Assembly: GCF_964340395.1 (NCBI RefSeq)
Contig: NC_135567.1
Location: 19,463,806 to 19,527,805, forward strand
Direction: 5' to 3'
Length of the DNA stretch: 64,000 bases
Source of the DNA: Glandiceps talaboti
Lineage: Eukaryota; Hemichordata; Enteropneusta; Spengelidae
Position numbers and translations under genes: made by a program. Under the pieces are notes generated by a model. The model was not told the origin of the DNA. It did not search any database and was given only the letters and a program-made list of their open reading frames with translations. This document shows positions 57,401-64,000 of the stretch, in pieces; the stretch's first letter is position 1, and each line of letters starts with the position of its first letter.

Positions 57401-59358
57401 TGAGTCATCACTAAGTATGAACCCAGAGTCCATGAACATTTATTCTTGCATGATTAATGTTATAAATTATATTAATTTGATACAGTGTATCTTCAACCTA
57501 ATAATTTACATATTTATATATTTGATTTGATACAATGTATCATCATCCTAATAATTTACATATTTAAATTATTTAATTTGATACAATGTATCATCATCCT
57601 AATGATTTACATATTTAAATTCTTTAATTTGATACAATGTATCATCCTAATAATTTACATATGTAAATTATTGTAAATTACAGTCAGGAGCAAATTTTAG
57701 TCATGACACCCCCACATTCTGTAAAGGCAAACGTTATTTTAACTGCAAAAGTTTTAACTTTTAATGTACAATCTCTATAAGTTTTCTTTAACAAAGAATT
57801 CATTACATGGCTATAATATATGTATAATGCTTTTGAGAGAGAAAGAGAAATTTTTTGTCGAAATAAATATCGGCGTAAATGTGTTATATGATTTTCATCC
57901 ATATGTGGTCATGTTAGTTTTTGACTTTTTAGTATATTTTGTCTTTTGTTTTGTATTTCATCATTTTTTAAATCCATTGTGAGATAATTTAAGTGTGAGG
58001 ACCACAATGGAAATAAGTTGATAAAACTTTTTGGTCTCATCCTCGGCAAAGGTATTCAGTGATGTAACTGTTTTGTCCTTCATGTGAATGTCGGTAGTTG
58101 TCGTATTTCATATCTGTTTTAGTTTATGGTTTTCTGAATATATTTTTGCCAAATAAAATAAAATCATTTGTATTTTTCTTCTATGTTTACATATGGTGTG
58201 TAAGTTTATAGATGTTCTGTTTTTTTTATTTATTTGTTTTGGAAAAAGGTGACATAAAGTTTAAAGTTCATTTATTTTCTAAAGCGCCTTTTCTATTTAT
58301 TAATACTCAAAAGCGATGTACATAAAATAGCTTTAAAAACATGGTATAATAATCAGACAAATAGAGCTAAAAACAACAAAGTGGTTACAATAATTATAAA
58401 AAGGCTAAAATGATGACTAGTAAAAGACACATGGTAATAAATTAATACAGCTTATAATAGTGTTTAAACAGATGTGTTTTAAGTTCACCTTTAAAACGTT
58501 CAACATCAGTGATCAGCTTTAGTTCTCCAGGAATTGAGTTCCATAGCTTTGGTCCGCAAATGGCAAGTGCTCTGTCATTTAGTGAGACTTATAAGTCAGA
58601 TGGGGTTGACAGATGTGTATTTATTGCATATATTTATTGTAATTTATTTTCTAAATCTGCATGTCACAATTCAAGAGTTTCTCACTTTTTGCTTTAAATA
58701 TTTTCCTTTAGCAGGTAAAGGTGATTTTTACAGTGACTTAGGGGATCCAGAAGAGACATCTCGACCACTTAACTTACCGGTTCCTGATGTGAGGATTGAC
58801 AGACCTGATGCCAGGAACAGACACAATTATCAAGATATTGATGAGTGCACAGTTTTACCAAACTCTGAACACATCACACCAGATGGAAAATGCAGCACAC
58901 AAGGTAGAGAACGCAGCACACAAGGTAGAGAATGCAGCACACCAAGGGAACCCAGAAAGAAGCCCAACAACCCTTCCCATCATGCAACGGGACAAAATGT
59001 TGACTATGCTGTACTGGAGGACCCAAATGACAAACCTGATATACTCGAACATCGACCACACACTGACAATGAGGATACAGCACCACAGCATAGTTCTCAT
59101 GTAGACCATTCCATTAGAGATGAGGGGGAGCAAGGTGGTGTTTTAGGAGGGGCAGATAGTAAATCAGCCTACAATGTAGTTGATAGAACTGGGAAGACAT
59201 ACAGACAGCCACGGAATGAGGAAAGTGATTACAATACATTAAATCTAAATGATGGTTGCCATGGTAATGATGATGATGATGAATACAATAGACTGGACTT
59301 TACTCCAAAACGTGTTGGTCCCCCATCAACATCAGATTATACTATGATCTCAACTTAG
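51350..59358 (+). CDS. EGF-like-repeat transmembrane receptor (MEGF/Draper/SREC-like)
   Basis: Predicted single-pass type I receptor, 727 aa. Coding exons: 51350-51495, 52466-52512, 53408-54526, 55280-55445, 56665-56726, 58715-59358; every junction is GT..AG and phases agree. Signal peptide 1-21 (MKVGVVFGLFILAVMLRCIHG). A Cys-rich start with YRCCDGFF (50-57) recalls a degenerate EMI domain. Then come about 7-8 EGF/laminin-EGF-type repeats (about 66-425) with CxCxxGxxGxxC patterns such as CICHKGWTGYDC and CVCEPGWTGVYC. A Thr/Ser stem, an acidic stretch, one TM helix (461-485) and a CQRRK stop-transfer follow. The 240-aa tail has eight Tyr-x-x-hydrophobic motifs. Family members act as phagocytic or scavenger receptors; that role here is inference. 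Confidence 0.88.
51697..52167. repeat. Foldback element with a 21-bp array in one arm (receptor intron 1)
   Basis: The left arm starts GAACACAGTCACTTGTGAGC and the right arm ends GCTCACAAGTGACTGTGTTC. The centre is near 51837 (CCGTTGGTATCACCGGCAACGG). The right arm carries about 12 units of CACCATCCTAGACTAGAATAT (51899-52147), the left arm only two or three. Confidence 0.9.
52466..52512 (+). CDS. Receptor exon 2 (47-nt mini-exon)
   Basis: Bounded by ATTTATTACAG and C|GTAAGT. Encodes YRCCDGFFLSARECI, with phases fitting both neighbours. Recognised only through the splice sites and the Cys-Cys pattern. Confidence 0.8.
52608..52694. repeat. Family F hairpin
   Basis: CAGCCAAGGAAAATACTCAT and GACCTAAGG on the left pair with CCTTAGGTCACAAGTATTTT and CCGGCT on the right. 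The same element recurs at 60849-60957 and partially at 35322-35528. Confidence 0.75.
52695..53407. other. Receptor intron 2, distal part
   Basis: No repeat or extra exon recognised. Confidence 0.4.
53408..54526 (+). CDS. Receptor exon 3 (EGF-like repeats)
   Basis: 1119 nt, acceptor CTACTTTTCAG, donor AAAG|GTAAGT. All EGF-like repeats sit in this one exon, unlike many vertebrate EGF genes where repeats are split. The frame opens 5' of the apparent reading-frame start at 53599, back to the acceptor, adding CPSGTFGHGCVSNCNTQCNG. Confidence 0.92.
54981..55249. mobile_element. Family B element plus partial copy, next to receptor exon 4
   Basis: Full 170-bp copy at 54981-55150 (CAGTGCGCCCTCTAGTGATA to GAGGGCAAACTG), followed by a partial copy ending GGGCACACTG at 55249. 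Only about 30 bp separate it from the exon 4 acceptor at 55279. Confidence 0.8.
55280..55445 (+). CDS. Receptor exon 4 (transmembrane)
   Basis: 166 nt, acceptor ACTTTGTTTAG, donor AG|GTATAT. Encodes an Asp/Glu-rich juxtamembrane run, the hydrophobic helix PIIVAIVIVTIVIIAIIVVT and CQRRKNNHK. Confidence 0.88.
55798..55953. repeat. 156-bp foldback in receptor intron 4
   Basis: Arms AACACATATTGCCTGGCC and GGGCTATAGCATCCGTTCAT face ACGGGTGCTATAGCCCTCAT and GACCAGGCAATATGTGTT. The inner part repeats CCTCG..GACTG in inverted form. Confidence 0.8.
56665..56726 (+). CDS. Receptor exon 5 (62 nt, cytoplasmic)
   Basis: Acceptor TTTTGTCTAG, donor CAG|GTCAGT. Encodes NADYDDIQTATQRTVTMEMT with a YDDI motif. 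Small, but phase 1 in and phase 1 out fit the flanking exons. Confidence 0.78.
56771..57220. repeat. 450-bp foldback in receptor intron 5
   Basis: Arms of about 180 bp: GGTTCTGGAGAGTCAT near 56818 against ATGACTCTCCAGAACCC near 57160; TTTCAGAGAAACATCAAGTT against AACTTGATGTTTCTCTGAAA; outer ends AAAGGGGAATGCTACTCCAG against CTGGAGTGGTGTTCCCTTT. Starts 45 bp after the exon 5 donor. Confidence 0.85.
57480..57670 (+). repeat. ~60-bp tandem units, four copies
   Basis: TTTGATACAATGTATCATCA and CCTAATAATTTACATATTTA recur. ATACAATGTAT is itself a short palindrome. Confidence 0.8.
58276..58590. mobile_element. Retroposon-like dispersed repeat in receptor intron 5
   Basis: AAAGCGCCTTTTCTATTTAT, CAGATGTGTTTTAAGTTCAC and GAGTTCCATAGCTTTGGTCC resemble the repeat at 27727-28185. 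It makes the 5' part of a long frame at 58534 that is not exon. Confidence 0.55.
58715..59358 (+). CDS. Receptor exon 6 (cytoplasmic tail and stop)
   Basis: 644 nt with stop TAG at 59356-59358. The acceptor is TTTAGCAG, a NAGNAG site: use of the first AG (58711) would add one Ala. Contains YSDL, YQDI, YAVL, YNVV, YNTL, YNRL and YTMI. A 21-bp tandem repeat encodes STQGRE/STQGRE/STPRE at about 574-592. Confidence 0.88.
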
Positions 59359-59368
59359 CTGAAAAGGG

Positions 59369-60462
59369 AATTATGGGATAGCAAGTAATAGCAAGGGTAT
59401 AGGGCATCATAACCCTGAAGACCCATTGCCATTGACAATCACTGTAATTATGGGATATAGCAAGGGTATGGTGCATCATACCACTGTAGAACAATTGATA
59501 ATCACTGTAATTATGGGATATAGCAAGGGTATAGTGCATCATACCACTGTAGAACAATTGACAACCACTGTAATTATGGGATATAGCAAGGTTATGGGAC
59601 ATCATACCACTGTAGAACAATTGACAACCACTGTAATTATGGGATATAGCAAGGGTATGGTGCATCATACCACTGTAGAACAATTGACAACCACTGTAAT
59701 TATGGGATATAGCAAGGGTATAGTGCATCATACCACTGTAGAACAATTGACAACCACTGTAATTATGGGATATAGCAAGGGTATGGTGTATCATACCACT
59801 GTAGAACAATTGATAACCACTGTAATTATGGGATATAGCAAGGGTATTGTGCATCATACCACTGTAGAACAATTGATAATCACTGTAATTATGGGATATA
59901 GCAAGGGTATGGTGTATCATACCACTGTAGAACAATTGATAACCACTGTAATTATGGGATATAGCAAGGGTATTGTGCATCATACCACTGTAGAACAATT
60001 GATAATCACTGTAATTATGGGATATAGCAAGGGTATGGTGCATCATACCACTGTAGAACAATTGATAATCACTGTAATTATGGGATATAGCAAGGGTATG
60101 GTGTATCATACCACTGTAGAACAATTGACAACCACTGTAATTATGGGATATAGCAAGGGTATAGTGCATCATACCACTGTAGACCCATTGACAATCACTG
60201 TAATTATGGGATATAGCAAGGGTATGGTGCATCATACCACTATAGCACAATTGACAATCACTGTAATTATGGGATATAGCAAGGGTATAGTGCATCATAC
60301 CACTGTAGAACAATTGACAATCACTGTAATTATGGGATATAGCAAGGGTATGGTGCATCCTACCACTGTAGAACAATTGATAATCACTGTAATTATGGGA
60401 TATAGCAAGGGTATGGTGTATCATACCACTGTAGAACCATTAACAACCACTCCTAACATAAC
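59369..60462 (+). repeat. 63-bp minisatellite directly after the receptor stop codon
   Basis: About 17 units with CTGTAATTATGGGATATAGC, AAGGGTATGGTGCATCATAC and CACTGTAGAACAATTGACAA. The first, diverged unit starts about 11 nt after TAG (59358), so the array is in the 3' UTR or just beyond. A lone unit occurs at 61279-61325. The 63-bp period leaves frames of about 354-360 codons open on both strands. Confidence 0.93.
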
Positions 60463-60848
60463 CCGTATTTGTTTTGGAATGCTTGGCTAGAAGATAGAAC
60501 AGTGGCCTGGTTACAAAATAGATAAGATAGGCAGTCATGGTTAGGATTAAGATTAGGTATAGACTCCCTAGCCTAACTCAGATGATTCTTTTGGAAAACT
60601 ATAGCTGGACAAGGCACAAGACACTACATTTATGTTCAATATAAGGATTGAGTTAGGGAGTTAACAGGATTAGACTAGGTGTATAAGGAAGTGTAAGACT
60701 CCCTAGCATAACCCTAATTCTTATCGCCTTCGGTGTCTACATCATTGGTTCTGCTGTGTTCGAAATATGAGTCAAAATTCTCAAAATTGCTGTTACTTTC
60801 CCCGAGATTTTTACTGGCGATGGTACTATAATTATATTATTTCCCATT

Positions 60849-60957
60849 CAGCTGGAAAATACAAGTGACCTAAGGGGCCCTTGTCACTAGTTTAGCAACT
60901 CGTAGTAACAACACAAGTGACAAGGGCTCCTTAGGTCACTCATATTTTCCTTGGCTG
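60849..60957. repeat. Family F hairpin
   Basis: The arm CAGCTGGAAAATACAAGTGA plus CCTAAGGGGCCCTTGTCACT is mirrored by AGTGACAAGGGCTCCTTAGG plus TCACTCATATTTTCCTTGG. Confidence 0.8.
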
Positions 60958-61599
60958 AAGGAAGAAAAATACTTTGGAATAACATCTAAAAGTTAAGGTT
61001 TTTTCTCACCAAATGTGACATTTTTAGAGACTTTGGTATAGTATAGTAGTTTTGCATGAAAAATATTTTATGTTGCTAAGCAACAATATATTCAGAAAAT
61101 ACAACATTTATATGCATATGATATATTTTTTGAATTTGTATACAATATTCAAGATGAGGTGCTAAGTACATTTTATGATAGTATGGACAAATGAAAACTG
61201 AAAAATGTTGGTTCAAATATCGATACCGTTCATAGTATGTTACTCAAGATAAGGTGCTAAGTACATTTTATGATAATATGTTAACTGTAATTATGGGATG
61301 GCAAGGGTATGGGGCATCATACCATGTAAAATCTCACCATATAAATTGTGTGATTTTCATACTTTTCACAAAACACAAGATAAAGTTAGATGGATTATGG
61401 TAATGACCCCTAATAATGACCCCTAACCTTTGACCTCCGCTCAAAGATCTATGGTTCAAATAATAAAGAATATATTTTCAATATTTTATATTGTTAAGCA
61501 ACTATATATTCAGAAAATATTATTTTTACATACGAATGATATATTTTTGGAATTTTTATACAATATTCAAAGATAAGGTGCTATGTATACTTTTTGTAT

Positions 61600-62170
61600 T
61601 ATTACACATGTACCAGCGATTACTTATATTAGTGTGCACGTATACTAGTGGTATTTGCCCTGCAGTGTAATACTGAAAACATTATTAAGTATCTACCAGA
61701 GATTACTTGCACTGATGCACACGCATACTAGTGGTATTTTCACTGCAGTGCAATACTGAAAATATTATTAAGTATCTACCAGAGATTACTTGCACTGATG
61801 CACACGCATACTAGTGGTATTTTCACTGCAGTGCAATACTGAAAATATTATTACATATGTACCAGAGATTACTTGCACTGCTGTACACACATACTAGTGG
61901 TATTTTCACTGCAGTGTCATTCTGAAAACATTATTACATATGTACCAGAGATTACTTGCACTGAGGCACAAGTATACTTTTACTAGTGGTGTTTTCACTG
62001 CAGTGTATTACTGAAAACATCATTAAATATGCATGTACCAGAGATTACTTGCAATGATGCAAAACATTATTAAATATATACCAGAGATTACTTGGCGTGT
62101 GCATACTAGTGGTATTTTCACTTCAGTGCAATACCCAAAACATTATTACATATGTACCAAAGATTACTTA
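61600..62170 (+). repeat. ~83-100 bp degenerate tandem repeat, about 6 units
   Basis: Unit words are TACCAGAGATTACTTGCACT, GCATACTAGTGGTATTTTCA and CTGCAGTGCAATACTGAAAA. The preceding 60960-61600 contains two copies of AAGATAAGGTGCTAAGTACA-type sequence and no gene. Confidence 0.85.
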
Positions 62171-62173
62171 CAC

Positions 62174-62340
62174 CAGTGTGCCCTCAAACGATAGCCAAAT
62201 TTTGTTGTTGGGAGTCAAAATGAGAAAAACTGGGATTTCTTGTGAGTCACAACATAGTAAGCGGAGATAGGGGAACACCAAATTTTGGTGCGCCACTAGA
62301 AATTATGTGCATCAGTGGTGCATCAAATTGGCTTAGAGGA
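62174..62340. mobile_element. Family B element, single copy
   Basis: Begins CAGTGTGCCCTCAAACGATA and ends in the GGCTTAGAGGA end of the family. Followed directly by another repeat, 62341-62480, similar to 37190-37400. Confidence 0.75.
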
Positions 62341-62480
62341 TTTTCCAGGACTCCACCTCCAGACTGTTTAAACTAAAATCATGTGGGGACGCAACGTCAA
62401 CCTGTTTATGTGAACATGGTTGGGGGAGCACAGATTTCTGTGTTCGAACAACCGTCTGCACTAGACTGGTATTAGTAATG
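62341..62480. repeat. Dispersed repeat H, related to 37130-37400
   Basis: AGGACTCCACCTCCAGACTG, AACTAAAAT and GCACAGATTTCTGTG-like words match, in inverted order, CAGACTGGAGAGGTGGAGTT and TAGCACAGATATCTGTGCTA near 37271-37400. Confidence 0.55.
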
Positions 62481-62834
62481 AAGTTTTTAAAACGTAATAC
62501 TGTACCAGTTTAGAATTCTAGACTAATAGTATAGTGGAGTCATGATGTTGAGTTGTCAGCTGGGCATCCGCATGTCTGTACATTGTGTAGTGACTAGAAA
62601 ATGTAACTTTTGAGAGGGCTGACTAACGACATGGCTATGAAAACAAACCCTGGAGATATTAAAGTACAACATTATAATCTTGTAATGTTCGATTATATTT
62701 TTAAAAAATTACTCTGGAATCAGACTTTGTTGTGTGTGTGTTTTGTTTGTGAGCAGTATGGTTGATAATTATCAATATAATGTTCAACATAAAAACATCA
62801 ACTTGTACAAGTGTGTGTGCACACACACATACAT

Positions 62835-63285
62835 ACTAACACATGCTGGTAAGGTGTTAGTGCCAGCCTAGTGTTAGCACTGAGCTAGTCTGGTGTTATC
62901 ATAAGACTGGTGTAGACATTAACCCTTCCAGTTGCTAACACATACTGGTGAGGTGTTAGTGTCAGCCTAGTGTTAGCACTGAGTTAGTCTAGTGTTAACA
63001 TAGGACTGGTGAAGACATTAACCCTTCCAGTTGCTAACACATACTGGTGAGGTGTTAGTGTCAGCCTAGTGTTAGCACTAAGCTAGTCTAGTGTTAACAT
63101 AGGACTGGTGAAGACATTAACCCTTCCAGTTGCTAACACATACTGGTGAGGTGTTAGTGCCAGCCTAGTGTTAGCACTGAGCTAGTCTGGTGTTAACATA
63201 GGACTGGTGTAGACATTAACCCTTCCAGTTGCTAACACATACTGGTGAGGTGTTAGTGTCAGCCTAGTGTTAGCACTGAGTCAGA
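62835..63285 (+). repeat. ~99-bp minisatellite, about 4.5 units
   Basis: Unit words are GCTAACACATACTGGTGAGG, TGTTAGTGTCAGCCTAGTGT, AACATAGGACTGGTGAAGAC and ATTAACCCTTCCAGTTGC. Confidence 0.92.
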
Positions 63286-64000
63286 AAATGATTCTTTAGA
63301 TGTACATGTTTGTCAAAATGACAAGTCTGAAATTATGAAACAATTCAACGTTTATTCATTATATTACGTAAATATTAGTTCAAAATACAAATTCAAAAAT
63401 TATTTTCAAAAAATGTTATCCCATTTATACAACTCTTACAAGTATTTGAGAAATTAATCTGAGAGTTTTAAAAATATTTTATTCAAAGAAGATCTACATG
63501 TTTCTCTTTTGCAATGTAATAAACCACAGGCCTCTTTACAACACCGTTTGAAATACAAATCACCACAAGTTTTATTGTCGTGTCAGCAAAAAGTATGCTA
63601 TGGTTTGTGAGAATTATTGTCTTTTTTGATACAGTGATTTCTGTTTATGTTTTACAAAAATGAATAACTCTGATGCATTCACTATTCATGAAATATAAAA
63701 ATTATTGACTTCAAATGCTCTACCTCTACAGTCAATAATATATTCATATTGACCGATTACTGAATCATAATATATTCATGTTGACCGATTAGATATTATT
63801 ACCTTGATAAGGACAACTTCATACTACTTCCAATAATACTACAAATAATCTTTATTCATCCAAATAAATTCAAAAAAATTCGCCACAAAAGGAGCGCCCT
63901 AGAGCCCTTGTGTTGAAGAAGCAGGAGGAAACAGGAGTACCCAGGGAAAACCTGCGTCGTTCGGCAGAGTCAAACTGAGCATCACCCTTCTTACATACAG
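63286..64000. other. Window end, no gene
   Basis: A/T-rich DNA. At 63890-63985, GCAGGAGGAAACAGGAGTAC, AGGGAAAACCTGCGTCG and GTCAAACTGAGCAT look like a dispersed repeat whose inverse, more diverged, is at about 34735-34815 (GTTTGACTCCACC, GGGTTTCCTCCTGCATTAAC). Confidence 0.5.

Noticed and set aside
58534-58714. 5' extension of the receptor's last exon (reading MSSIALVRKWQV...)
   Set aside because: This part is the dispersed repeat at 58276-58590. The NAGNAG acceptor at 58711/58714 and phase agreement with exon 5 place the exon start at 58715.
59342-60490. 354- and 360-codon frames on both strands
   Set aside because: By-product of the 63-bp array. Equal openness on both strands and no unique domain argue against coding.

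Overview
This is animal (metazoan) nuclear DNA. It has large intron-split genes with GT..AG junctions, a eukaryotic tRNA with a Pol III T-run, and a very heavy load of microsatellites, minisatellites, miniature inverted-repeat elements and foldbacks. Gene families and exon structure fit an invertebrate bilaterian. A marine invertebrate deuterostome (amphioxus, hemichordate or echinoderm type) seems most likely, but a lophotrochozoan cannot be excluded by eye.

I can support four protein genes and one tRNA. (1) 1021-22585, minus strand: the 5' half of a Gq-class heterotrimeric G protein alpha subunit. Its four exons were rebuilt from splice sites, and exons 2-4 are 185, 155 and 129 nt, the sizes I recall for vertebrate GNAQ/GNA11. 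The rest of the gene lies left of base 1. (2) 28840-28912, plus strand: tRNA-Lys(UUU). (3) 33922-43256, minus strand: a seven-coding-exon major facilitator transporter of the MFSD6 type, 683 aa, including a small first exon far upstream. (4) 46146-47588, plus strand: a single-exon class A GPCR, 480 aa, whose cytoplasmic tail is a coding 27-bp minisatellite. (5) 51350-59358, plus strand: a six-coding-exon, 727-aa transmembrane receptor with EGF-like repeats (MEGF/Draper/SREC style) and eight Tyr-x-x-hydrophobic motifs in its tail.

The remaining sequence is mostly repeats. Gq intron 2 (17.8 kb) carries minisatellite arrays (31, 54, 78 and 22 bp units), (CATA)n and (CA)n tracts and a TTAA-flanked piggyBac-like non-autonomous element. 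Upstream of Gq are a nested palindrome with (TA)n tracts, a 37-bp array and (CAGA)n arrays. The transporter introns hold a 351-bp near-perfect palindrome and several miniature elements. The receptor introns hold three foldbacks, and a 63-bp array begins within about 12 nt of its stop codon. At least six short terminal-inverted-repeat families recur across the window.

The genes need not act as one unit. A Gq alpha subunit and a GPCR could function in the same general pathway, but nothing in the sequence links this pair. I see no operon-like or defence-like system. The most notable items are the repeat-built GPCR tail, the multi-tyrosine receptor tail, the large palindromes, and a terminal-inverted-repeat element that carries a minisatellite in very different copy numbers at two sites.
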